From assembly GCA_905221605.1 (NCBI GenBank), contig CAJNDS010002362.1:346501-410500 (forward strand): a stretch of DNA of 64,000 bases. Reading direction: 5' to 3'. The first letter of the stretch is position 1; each line of letters starts with the position of its first letter. The position numbers and the translations under genes were made by a program. Under the pieces are notes generated by a model that was given only the letters and a program-made list of their open reading frames with translations, made no database searches and was not told the DNA's origin. Below, piece after piece: positions 30,439 through 41,700 of this stretch. This stretch comes from Symbiodinium natans (Eukaryota; Sar; Dinophyceae; Suessiales; Symbiodiniaceae).

Positions 30439-33400
30439 CCAAATGCCGCAAATGGCACCTGTCGAAATTGCAGCGTTTGCAGGTCGCCAAGAGATTAAAA
30501 GGGCAAATCATCGCATATTAAGGTCTTGGCCAAAATGGATGAAAATTTTGCACCCCCCCTCCATTTCTCTACAGTGACCCTCAACGATTGGTGGTGGGTC
30601 TGAGCCATGTGGTTTAGGATTACATTTAGATTCCTGCCTGGCCAAGGTTTTTGCAAGAAGCCAAAATGCTTTCTGGACAATTGGGGCTGGGGGCGGGTGA
30701 GGGGGGAGGAGATCACAGTGATCAATGAACATGAACAAGTGCTCAACCGTATGAACATGGATCATGGACCCCACCCCACCCCCAGATTTCAAAAAGGGTT
30801 CTCGAGGAGTTCTGAAAAGCCTGATTTGCCAGCGAAACGTTTGTGAAACTCAAAGCCTCTTGCGCGTGAGGAAACAAGAGCAGATAAGGTTTTCAGTAAA
30901 GTTGTTTTCGGTGTTGTTAAAATTTCGTTTGTGTTAACAAACCTCATCCGTTCCAATATTCGCCTGCCTCAGGGTGAAACCCAGATCCTTTTTCCAAACC
31001 ATGAACGCCATCGTTGCTTGAACACCCAAGACTTGGAGGACCCCCATGAGTCTCGTTAACTTTTTGGTGCGGTAACTTTGTTGATCCCCCTTAGATGGTT
31101 AGAGCGCATGATTAATGGATGGAGTTTCCAGTAGTATTGATGGTGAATTAAACCGCTTCTTGACAAACTTCCGGCGGATGCAGCCATTCCTAACGAACCA
31201 AAGGCAAATGGAGCCAAGGCTAACCAAAACACCACTACCCAGATGCGAGTGTCGGTGTCAGCTGAGCACGTAGCACAAAGGTAGTCGTGATCAGTCTGGG
31301 TTGCATGACATGCTCAGACCCTCCTTAATTTCCCAGGCAGCGGCGATTTGGAGGACGATGTCGACCACATGCTGAACTCCGTGGCAGCCTTTCTCCTAGG
31401 AGCCCCCTCGAGGTTGCCTGATTTTCCAACGCAGAACTTGCAAACCCACCGCAGCAGCACACCCCTTGTGGCACAGTAAGCACATGTTTATAGACCAGCG
31501 CTTGAGCTGAGCGCTCCGACTCTTGGGCCCTTTGGGTGTTTGGCAGCGCAGCCCAGCATGCAACAGTAGCCTAATGGGGTCGATCTGAGTTCTGGGCCCT
31601 TATCAGCATCAAAACTAGGAGGAACTGTTTCTTCCGCTGGCACGCACAGAGTGCCAGCCTTCAAGCAGCCTGGGGGTATAAGATCAAGAAGTATGGCTGT
31701 GCTGTAGTTACTTGTCGGAGGATGCCCAATGAAGAATGAAGGTGTGGCTGTTAAGTCGCATGTTGAGCTACAGGTGAATACATGCTAGTCTCCTGAAGCT
31801 GACGAGCATTGTCGCATCATGCCCATTGCAACCGCCGCTTGTCTTCCAGGAGCATACAAGGATGCAATCCACCAGGTCGGACATGCCATGCTGACGGCGC
31901 GTGGTCTTCAAATGGCCTCGGACTCACAAACCCCCTCAGACCTCAACCGCTCCGAAGTGCTTGAAATGATTGTATGTGACAATTGCGGAGCCTGGTGCGT
32001 AGCTCAGGTGAACGAGCATATTAACAGTTTCCTGTCGGCACCTCCGCCGTGTCCGCCACCTCAAGATGCGCTCTTGGCTGCAACATGGGCTTGCATGTCA
32101 TGGTTGGTGCAGCCGTGAGGAGGCGAAACATGGGGAGTAGATATGACTCTCGTGGCTGGCATAAATCAAGATTAGCATGATCCGCACAGGGCTCATTTCA
32201 TGGTTAGTTTCTGTGGCCACCCCTGCGCTCAGGACTTCAGCAACGCCATGCTGTCGAATTCAGCACTCGCTGGATTTGTCGTGTGCATGCTGGTCGCTTC
32301 CCTAGTTGGGGCTGAGTGCGGGACGCAGGTTTCCAAGTTCTTCCATGCCAGCTTTGGGTCGCGTGGTGAAAGCTTGACAATCTGCAGGCATCCATGTGCA
32401 CTTGCCTGTGTCTTTCGATGACGACGAGACTTGGTAGCTTTCTCTTTGTGGGGGGGGGGGGGGCAAAAAAAGAATGAATCACAATAAAGTACCATGAATG
32501 GCAAACCAGCTGAGAAGCTGTCTTTGGAAACGCTGAGGAAAGAAAAAGATGCGCGGACCTGCCAGGTGCAGGAGAGCTGCTCTCTCTAAAGCACGCAGAG
32601 TCATGCAGCAAGATGCAGCTGCATACAAATAGGTCGAAGAAGCTGCATGACCGCAGAGCAGGGCATGATGTGGACTCGGTTCAACGATGGTTGCCACCAT
32701 CAGATGAATGTCTTTGCCCCCCAAACTTGCCCACAATGCACCACAGCGGGGCTCACTGAAACGGCAAGCAGTGCCAAGTTATGCCAAGTTCGGTTTGGTG
32801 ATGAGGGCTAAGAGTCTGGGTTCAAAAAGAAGATGAGTCTTTTACTTTACCGGTGTGAACGCAGCAAGTGCTGCAGGATGTATCTTGTGTGACGACAAGT
32901 ACCGACACGGGGCCCACACCCACCTCCATGGTGGCGGAGATAGGCAGGGTCAAATGGGCAAACTGAGAGCATTCGATTCAGAATTGTTAAAGGTTAAGTT
33001 TCGCCTCAGTTTGTCCGCCTCTCCTTGTTTTGAAACATCTGACCTGTGTCATCCTGCATTTGGCATGTTTCCCGGACAGGCGGCCGTGCAGGTGCTCTGT
33101 CTGCCATCGCACCACCACACGCTTTGGCATTCCACCCGCGAACGCGGCCATGCATGCGCTGCTGAGCTGCAGTTCAGCACAGTTCAGCGCGTCGGAAGCT
33201 GCCGGGAGCTCCACTCTTCGTACTCTTCTTTTGCAAAGGCTGGGGCCTGCCCTTGCTAATGATCGGGACAATGCTGATGCACCTCGCTCGCAATCGGAGC
33301 ACAAACGCCTCGCTTCATGCAGCTGCTTCTCTCTGCATTGCACCGACGTGGTTGCTCTCTCAGCCGTACCATGGCAAAGGGTCGGCCGAAGCTCAACCTG

Positions 33401-33542
33401 CTGCAAAGGTTCTTGTCCAGCAACTCGGGCATTGGAGCTGGTGTCATGGCAAGGACCTCAGCAACTAGGACACATTGTGCAGGAAGCGAGTGGGCCTTCA
33501 GCTAGGTGAGCGCGGCACTCTCTTTGTCTTGCTGTGCGTCAG

Positions 33543-35219
33543 GTTTCTGTTACAGCCAACGGACGGCCTGTGGTGGACCTCCCACCTACATTCAGCTTCT
33601 CACTTATCGGCTCGATTAAAGACATGTGGCAGGGACGCTCGGATGAAAGTCTGGCAAAGCTTGGGCTTCGACGAAGGTTAAATCTGTGTTGCGAGAGCTA
33701 TGCACACCGCCTTGGCTGCCAGCTGGTGAGGTAAAGTTTATGGCCTCGCCTTTCTCATTCTTTGCTTCAGTGGACTTTGGCCCTACATTAAGCCGATCTT
33801 AATGCGCCTCGGCTTGCTTGTCAAAGCATGGAATGTCAAGCCTGGAGAGCTGACATCAGAAACACTGGCCCAGCGTCAAGACAACGATTTCAGCAAACTG
33901 GCCTGCTACAGGGGAAAGCCGATCTTCTTTTGCGCATACGTGAGTAAGAAGGCTTGTCGAGCTATGGTTTTGAGTATTCAGGGTACATATATGGTACATC
34001 GTCACTGCAGGGTGGCAAACTGTGGGCTTAGGATGAGACAGGGTTCGCTCTGTGCTTGTTCTGCGTCCTTAGTCTTGTGTTCGATTACGTGGTTGATGCT
34101 TTCTCAATGTCACGCGCTACAAAGCTGTGGAAAGCTGGCGCCCATCGCCAATCATCGGGTAGGGGTGCCGAGGCTGGTCTGTTGGTTCACGCCACCTTCG
34201 CACCTGAGCGTCTCCAAGCGCCAGGGCTTGTTGAACTTTCTGGATGCCTTTGGCAAGTGGTCACTGGTGGACACGTGGCCCTGCCGCAATGCCGCGAATC
34301 CCACGGAATCTCTTATCTCCTTTTGACTTCCCATGTCTCCTTGATTGTCCTTGCGGGAATTGAGGGACCTTTGTTGCCCGACCTCTTCCTCTTCTCGCAC
34401 ACGTTTTGGAGTCATGATGGCCTCCTTCATCACTGTCTCAAAGCATGTGGAAACATCAAGCCAAGGTTTTTCATGGTGCTTTGCATGGTTGCGTTCCGAT
34501 TTAACTTACGAGCCGCTTGGGGTGCACGCTCGGAGGCTCGTGCACAGGCCCAAGAATTTTCAGCAAGACTGAAGATATTTGTCTGAGGCTGCCGATGGAT
34601 CCGGGTTGCTTCAGGACATTTTCCGAGAGGCTGGAGATGATGCAAATTTCAATGTCTATGTGCAGCCGGACCTTGGTTTCTAGCACCTTGCCTGCATAGT
34701 CCGGGCCTTTGCACTCCGCTGACTCCAGCGCCTGTGCTGTCTTCATTTGTAAACTAAGTACTTTCCTTGCCGCGACCTTCTGCTCCCTCATTGCTGGCCA
34801 TTTGACGACGGCGTGCCACCGATACGCGCACAAGTTGGGCGAGTTCGGAGTCGATGAGGCAAGTGCTGGATATACCTGCAATGTGCGCTCAGCTCATGGT
34901 TAATGGTCCAGTGCCTTGACTGCCTCTGATGACGCAGCGTCTGCCATGCCCCGCACAGGACAACGACAAGCGCCGGTTGTGCTACGTCCTGTGCAGCAAT
35001 GGCACGGATGTGCATGGCCCGACAGTTGCCATCAGCGTGTCCCTGCTGTCTCCCGGCAAGACAAGACAAGATCTGTCCAAGAGCCGTCCATACATGGCAA
35101 GTTACTGAATGGCAAGCTGGTAGAGACAGGCTGGTTCTTTGCGGCACATTCCTCGAGACGTTCAATTTCAATTTCCTCGGCCTGGCCGGCTATGCCCTGG
35201 GAGAGGACTTTGCGTGCCA
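33543..35219 (+). CDS. PqiA-like multi-pass membrane protein (multi-exon, partial model)
   Basis: Successive exons splice in frame. 33,543-33,633 (VSVTANGRPVVDLPP ... IKDMWQ) joins phase-consistently to 33,731 onward (GKVYGLAFLILCFSGLWPYI). 34,209-34,274 (LLNFLDAFGKWSLVD) splits a Thr codon with 34,466 onward (FFMVLCMVAFRFNL). The exon ending 34,682 (NFNVYVQPDLGF) splits a Tyr codon with 34,759-34,858 (TFLAATFCSLIAGHLTTA). A later exon near 35,140-35,219 encodes TFNFNFLGLAGYALGE. The hydrophobic helices, the SGLWPYIK motif and the LDAFGKWSLVD signature resemble paraquat-inducible protein A (PqiA) domains, bacterial membrane partners of MCE lipid-transport proteins. Eukaryotic copies occur in alveolates as far as I recall. 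Lipid or membrane transport is inferred. The N-terminus, the link from the 33,731 exon to 34,209, and the 3' end are not resolved. One donor appears to be GA and two GC. Confidence 0.6.
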
Positions 35220-36995
35220 GGGTCTATCGGGATTCAGGTCTGTTTCGTTTGTTGTGGGACGCATCAACATGCAACACCCGAACGAACACCGCTGTAAGTG
35301 GGTCGGCTTCCTCCCCCCACTTCAAGAACCTACCCGTTGCAACCTTGCTCGAATCCTGTCATGAAGCCATTGTTCCCTGCATGTTGACCTGGCCACCGGG
35401 TATTGTATTCCTGTAACCTCCCTGACGAAATTTTCGTGAATCGAAGGCCGCACATGTCGAAACCAGCCCGTTTCCAGAATGAAGGAACGGCACCGTCCAT
35501 TCTCAGTGTTCAGCCTGGGCTTCTCTGCTGCAAAAGTTCGTGAAGTCAAGACATCAGCATGCAAGAGCTGCCGTCCAAGTGCGCAAACAGATTGTGTTGA
35601 CTGTCACAGCACGTGGCGTCACGTGGCCTTCCTTGGAGGTGCAATGATGCAGAGCAGTACTCTGGAGCCGGGCAGCCGCTTGGCCAACATCACTGACATG
35701 TTGTCATACCCCCGGCAACAGCATGTATCGACGGCCCTGCATGTGGCTCGCGTTTTGGAGTCCTGTTCGCCTGGGAGATTTTCCAACATGCCACCGACAA
35801 ACATCAAGAAGTGCAAAAACCATGCTTGCATCTGCGAGTGCATTAGTACCCCGAAATTTGTTTGCCTGTGTTAGCCTTGTGGTGTGAGGGCTTGCGGGCC
35901 AAAAGTGACTCATTAGACGCGGCCCAGTCTCCAAAAGCTGAGCTAGACCTTACGACCTTACGGGCACACGCGCTGGGCTCGCACCTGCAAGCTGACGCTT
36001 CCCAGGTGCCGGAATCCTGATCCTTCAAGGACCGTCAGCTCGTGCAGATGTAGCCAGCTCTAATCATTGCAATCACTACTCTCTCAGCTTTGAGCTGAAG
36101 GAGTTTACTTCCTGTTCACGATTCTGGTCGTGGTTGCGTACCACGTGCCCTCTGCCCACAAGAAGCGCATCACAAGAGTCCAATGCAACCAGGGTGTTGC
36201 ATGAATTATGTCAGGTGCATGTGAAGTGCATGGAACATCATGGAACCCCTACCTGATCAGCTTAGGATTCTGCTGGTTCTCTGGACTGCCCCAATGACCA
36301 GACGAATGCAGAAGCAGTGGTTTCTGACAGCACAGGTCTTCAATGCCTGGCAAGCACCCCAGTTGAGCTCAAGCCTGCCCATAGCATGATCCACAACACC
36401 TCTCGATACGAGGAGTGGCCTGGATGTGTTCTGTGTTACCATCTTGGCGGGGATTCTGGAGCTCCGGGAGTTTGCGAAGTTCATTGTCGGCGACAAGTGT
36501 GCCCGGACCTCAGGACCATGATACATCATGATACGAAATTTGTCCTCGCAACTAGGCCGAGGTCCTAGGTGCGGGGTCTCGACTGCATGAGCCAGAATAT
36601 GAATCGGTGGGCCTGAGCAGTCCCCAGCTGACTCCACCCATTGGCACTAAGGACGCCATCAATCAAGCAATTGCGAAAACAGCCTTGGCGGACAAGCTGC
36701 CAGGCACTCCACTCAGTTGGAGAGTTGACAGTTCAAGGCCTTGAAGTGGTGCGGAGATGTTGCAGGCGGCGTCACGTGCTTTGACGTGGACTCGACGCTG
36801 CGACCTGGATTCCTGGTGTTGGCGATCGTCCTTTGGCGGCACATGCACGCACTTGCGCGCAGTCTGGCACCGCGTTCTTTCGATCGCATTTCTTGACATA
36901 TGCGGCAAGCTTTGCGTCGATTCCATGAACAGTTGTTTCAGCAACTCCTGACAGTATCTGACAGTAGACTGAGTAATTATTCCTGACGCTGAATG
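35220..36995. other. No assigned gene
   Basis: May hold the 3' exons of the PqiA-like gene, but I could not recognise them. ORFs are short and on both strands. Confidence 0.4.
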
Positions 36996-37076
36996 CTTGC
37001 CGGCGGTGGCGGTGTTTTTTCCGTGTTTTTTTTCTCCGTTTTTTTTTGTAGTTTTTTTTTCCGGCCGCCTGGCCCA
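36996..37076. repeat. Left arm of imperfect inverted repeat (T-rich, CCG-spaced)
   Basis: GCCGGC-containing lead followed by T tracts separated by CCGTG, CTCCG and GTAG. It is an imperfect inverted copy of 38,629-38,705, which has A tracts separated by CAC, CGG and CTACGG and ends GCCGGC. The two arms flank the AAGC and telomere repeats. Confidence 0.6.
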
Positions 37077-37680
37077 GCAAGCGAGCAAGCAAGTAAGCAA
37101 GCGAGCCAGCAAGCAAGCAAGGAAAACAAGCAACGGTACCAGCAAGCAAGCAATCAAGCAAGCAAGCAAGCAAACAAGCAAGCAACCAAGCAAGCAAGCA
37201 AGCAAGCGAGCGAGCAAGCGGGCCAGCAAGCAAGCAAGCAAGCAAACAAGCCAGCAATCAAGCAGGCAAGCAAGCCGGCTAGCAAGTGGGCAAGCAAGTG
37301 GGCAACCAAGCAAGCAAGCAAACAGCTGGGGAAGCAGGCAACCATCAATCAAGCAAGCCATCATTCAGGCATTCAAGTAGGCAGGCAATCAAGCAAGCAA
37401 GCTAGGGGGCCAACCAAGCAAGTAAGCAAGCAATCACAGCACATTAGGCAAGCAAGCAAGCCAACAATCAGGGGGACCAGCCAGCAAGCAAGCAAGCAAG
37501 CAAGCAAGCGCAGGACAGCAAGCAAGCAAGCACAGGAGAGGAAGCAAGCAAGTAAGCAAGCAAGCGCAGGACAGCAAGCAAGCAAGCAAGCAGGCAAGAC
37601 AGCAAGCACGCACGGAAGCATGCAACAAGCGAGCAAGCAAGCAAGCAAGCGAGCAGGACAGCAAGGAAGCAAGCAAGGAA
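37074..37680. repeat. (AAGC)n tetranucleotide microsatellite, about 600 bp
   Basis: Interrupted AAGC units cover almost the whole interval, with occasional CAGG, CGAG and AACC variants. All long ORFs here encode only KQAS or LLAC repeats and are artefacts. Confidence 0.9.
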
Positions 37681-37684
37681 AGGC

Positions 37685-38450
37685 GTTTAGGGTTTAGGGT
37701 TTAGGGTTTTTGGTTTTAGGGTCCAGGGTTTAGGGTTTAGAGTTTAGGGTTTGGGGATCAGGGTTCGGGGTTTAGGCCCTAAACCCAAAACCCTAAACCC
37801 TAAACCCTAGACCCTAAACCCTAAACCCTAAACCCTAAACCCATGGGAACACCTTACTAAGGGCATATTGGAACCAACCTTATTGGAAAAACCCATGGGA
37901 ACACCTCCCTAAACCCTAAACCCTAAATACTAAACCCCAAACCCTAACACCTTACTAAGGGCATATTGGAACCAACCTTATTGGAAAAACCCATGGGAAC
38001 ACCTTACTAAACCCTAAACCCTAAACCCTAAACCCTAAACCCTAAACCCTAAACCCTAAACCCTAAACCCTGGAAAAACCCATGGGAACACCTTACTAAG
38101 GGCATATTGGAACCAACCTTATTGGAAAAACCCATGGGAACACCTTACTAAACCCTAAACCCTAAACCCTAAACCCTAAACCCTAAACCCTAAACCCTAA
38201 ACCCTAAACCCTAAACCCTAAACCCTAAACCCTAAACCCTAAACCCTAAACCCTGAACCCTGAACCTGAACCCTGAACCCTGAACCCCCTAACCCTAAAC
38301 CCTAAACCCCTAAACCCTAAACCCCTAAACCCCTAAACCCTAAAACCCCTAAACCCCTAAACCCCTAAACCCTAAAAAACCTAAAACCCTAAAACCCTAA
38401 ACCCTAAAACCCTAAGCCCTAAGCCCTAAGCCCCCCTAAACCCTAAACCC
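37685..38450. repeat. Telomere repeats switching from TTTAGGG to CCCTAAA
   Basis: Positions 37,685-37,776 read as TTTAGGG units with variants; from about 37,777 to 38,450 the strand switches and the units read CCCTAAA. The turn is a near-palindrome (GGTTTAGGCCCTAAACC). The right part has long perfect runs, then variants CCCTGAA, CCCCTAAA and CCCTAAG. G-strand followed by C-strand is the order produced when two chromosome ends join head to head. Confidence 0.9.
37841..38152. repeat. Three copies of a ~52-bp unit inside the telomere array
   Basis: A unit containing CTTACTAAGGGCATATTGGA, then AACCAACCTTATTGG, and AACCCATGGGAACACC appears three times: about 37,841-37,911, 37,947-38,008 and 38,070-38,148. 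CCCTAAA runs separate the copies. All are in the same orientation and almost identical, and two of the three have the flank CCATGGGAACACC on both sides. Confidence 0.85.
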
Positions 38451-38628
38451 CGTTTTTTAGCTTCTTTCAAAGCATGTGAATCTTGAAACCCATCATGCAA
38501 GCAAACTCATCATGCAAGCATTGAGTTTGCAAATGGGGGGGGGCTGCGCCCCCCCCCAACCCCCCCCGCTTGGGCTGCGCGAGGGCTCAGTACCCCCTCG
38601 ACAGAGGGGGGAAGCCAAGAGGTTCCCG

Positions 38629-38705
38629 ACCAGCAAGCCAGAAAAAAAACACAAAAAAAAACGGAAAAAAAACTACGGAAAAAATCCCAGCCCCTTGCCG
38701 GCGAG
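38629..38705. repeat. Right arm of imperfect inverted repeat (A-rich)
   Basis: Inverted, imperfect counterpart of 36,996-37,076 (see there). Just left of it, 38,535-38,580 is a G-run/C-run near-palindrome. Confidence 0.55.
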
Positions 38706-38712
38706 GCTGTCA

Positions 38713-41700
38713 TCATCTCCACGATCACCGGCCAGATTATGCTTTCAAAATGCAGCAATGCCTTGTGCACCTTGGCAACCACGTCAAAACAGCGCGCGCA
38801 GAACACACATCGACAGCAAGCAGAGTTCAGCCCTGGCTGTTCGAGGCGCGCCTCCAGCAGATGCTGATGTGCGAGAAGAGGCTTAGTCAACGAATCAATG
38901 CTGCACTCGCTTTCAGTAGGATCCTCAGTAGGTCACACATGAAGAACCAAATGCTGTCGTTTTCTGATCCTTGAATGCCAGCCTGGAGTACCCTTACACA
39001 GATTCTGTCCGGGGTGTGGCTCAGTTGGGCCGCTACGGGTTCGCTAAACCCGCACTCTGGGACACCTAGCCCCCAGCAACGCTGGCACACCTTTCGGAAA
39101 ACATCCTCCAGCGCGCCCCGCACAATTTTCAGGGGAGGAAGGCTCTTGACGCCTGAGGGCCTTAGGGCCCTCAAGGCCTGCAGTTACTCCTGCCTTCCTG
39201 TGCACCCCGTCAAAACCGCACCTTGATATTATAGCGGGTAATCCAACAAGCTTACGGCGCCGAGTCGGGCTGGGAGCTACCCATCTCGAAAACTGTTTGG
39301 GGCCTTGTTTCGTATCATCCTGGCTTCGTATCGCAAGGCAACTATCCGGCAAAGGCTTTTTAGATGGAGCTGGTTGGGCTTAGCTTCCTGGATTCTCTGG
39401 GCCCTGGCTCCCTCGAAGCTTTCTGGAACCCCAGGGCCTTGAATCCGCCTCTTGGGGAGGCCTGAAGGTACCTTTGCCTTCCGGGCCTGAAGCCAACTCG
39501 GACCGCAAAGGCCTGCCTTTTTGAAGTCAGCTGAAGAAAGCATGTGCCTCAGACTGCAGCCAAAGACTTGGGAACGAGAAAACCCCACAAAGCTTTGGAC
39601 TGCGACCCCAACAACAAACTCGGGAAACTTACTAAGCCCAATTATTTTAGATGATAGGGGGTGGCCTCAAGAAAGCGAGTGCAACGTTCAGCTGTATCGA
39701 AAGCTTGGCACGGTGTACTGATTTCAGATGGAGCTGCCTCAGGCTTTTGGTATAGCTAGTAAATGCAAGCCACGCGTCTCCGAAGTGAAGGCGCCACCAG
39801 GTGCTCTGGCCTCCATATAAGGCTTAGAACTTTTCAACAAACGTGTCTCTTTTGTGCGATGCGCATTTAGAGGACTAGGGCAAGTGTGCCATGCACGGGG
39901 CAAGGCATACGGTCTCACCATTACTATCCATTAGCAGCGCCTTGTCCAAAGACAATGGCGTGCGTTGAACGGAGCATCCTGGACTGTGCACGAGGCGCTA
40001 GAATTGCAAGACAGCTTGCGCAACAAAATGAACAAGCCGCAGCGCACTGTTCCAAACGTAAGCAGGTTCAACACAAACCTTGTGGCTTCTCGGGTGTTGT
40101 GTCACACAGACCCCACGACTGTAAGAGTCTCGGGGTTCTTCATGAGCAAACCCAAACCTTGCCCTCAAGAACCAAAGGATCCAGGAGTCCAGCAGTCCAG
40201 GATGTGAGGTGCTTGGCCTCCAGACGGTTTGGGAGCCCACCGAAGGGCAGCTTGTGTTATCGAAAAGTGACCAGCGCTGCAGATGCTGGGGCTGTAGAAT
40301 GTGGCTTGTCAAATGCGTTTGTTGCTTTCGCGCGGGCGAGGCTCGACGTTGGGGAGATCTGCTTTGGTGGCCGAGCTTGGCACGCTTCCGAACCGACCGA
40401 AGCCGCTGACGATTGAATCTGACGTTTTGTGTCCGTTGAGATCTTCATCAGAGATCATCGGCGAAACAGTTTAAAGCATAAAGCAACTCAGTTTTTATTT
40501 GAGGTAAATCTGGCAGCGCTTGTTGAGCAAGCTGGGGTCAGAAGTAAGCCCCACATGCCGAACTGCACCCACGTTTGGCAGGCAATATGTTGGCCAGCGT
40601 GCTCAGCATGCGGATGATGCCCACTCGCAGTTGAAACAAGACTGCTTGCAGTTATGGATCCCAGGTGTAGGCAACACACTTTGCCATGCAGACGTGCTGG
40701 AACAAAGGGGGTCTCCTGTAGCAAAAGCTGCCCTAAGGCTCCGGCTTTCTTGGAGCACTTTGCCCAGCAAAGCAAGTGGCCCTTTACACCGTGTGACCCC
40801 CAGAGGTCCCAGAACACCAGAGCCGAGGTTCCATGTGCTAGTTGCGTCCACCGGCCCCCCCCGAGGACGCGGCTCACAAGAATGAGCTAGCTCTTCAGGT
40901 AACTTTCGAGGCATGGAAGGGTATGCGCCTGACACCTTATGACATCCAACGCCCACGCGCAGAAGCCGGACTTCTTCTTTCGAGACAGGCGAACTCGAAC
41001 TCTATCAGTAACTTAGCCACTGGCGCAGGCCCTGTGCGAGCGACCAGCGACGCTACAGGAGTACCCCAAGAACTTTACCCTGATTAGCGCTGGCCTCAGA
41101 GCTGTTTCATTGCTACTCGGCCCCCAGCCTGACGAGATGCAATTGGCTCCCCTGGCTCCTATGGTCCCCTGCCCGGCCCCCCTTCCCCCAAAAGAGGGTA
41201 CCAGCAGAAGAAACATTGCAAACACATCCAGCACAGGAAAAGAAAACTGTCAGCAGAAGAGAAGCTTTCAAGCAGCAAAAAAGAGCAAGAAGTGATGCAC
41301 ACCCAGAAGCCTGGCAGAAGAAAAAAGTGTCCAAGACCTGTAGGACGCAGAGAAGGAGAGCATGATTGGAACGTACCAGTGTGGTTGCTGTTTTATTGCT
41401 CGGTTTAACTTTTGCCGTCTCCATGCCTTCGTCACTGGCTGATGCTAAGCGTTGCATCGAACTACCCCACCCTCCGCTCTACCCTATCACCCACTGAGCT
41501 CATTCAGGTGCACACCTGTGGTGAGAGGAACGTTTCCGCTTTGGTGTTTGTTTCGGGGTTCGCAGGCCTCAATCACCCCCTGTCAGGAGTGTGCATGTCG
41601 CACCATCCCAAATTCCCCTTTCTTAAGTATGACATAGATACTATAAAGTTGTGAAGATGTGGCGATTTAGTTCCACGTTAGTTTCCGAACTACAATTGCT

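Larger units (their letters stand above)
28640..33500 (+). other. Scattered exon-like fragments, gene not identified
   Basis: Several + strand stretches follow an AG and have protein-like composition: near 28,643 (ELSLGLDLAKLELNAQPLDL), near 31,340 (GDLEDDVDHMLNSVAAFLLG) and near 31,850 (AYKDAIHQVGHAMLTARGL, then LNRSEVLEMI). They may be 5' exons of the PqiA-like gene that begins to be recognisable at 33,543, or a separate gene. Between them lie a (TGA)n microsatellite and long G runs. Exon boundaries cannot be fixed. Confidence 0.3.

Noticed and set aside
36663-37364. A 233-aa minus-strand ORF with apparent hydrophobic helices
   Set aside because: The hydrophobic part is the complement of the AAGC repeat (LLAC units), not a membrane protein.
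36993-37697. ORFs up to about 234 aa on both strands (KQAS or LLAC repeats)
   Set aside because: They are translations of the AAGC microsatellite, open in every frame because the unit contains no stop; no non-repeat protein sequence.
37841-38152. Regularly spaced repeats that might be read as a CRISPR array
   Set aside because: The spacers are themselves telomere repeats and the setting is eukaryotic; no cas genes and no unique spacers.
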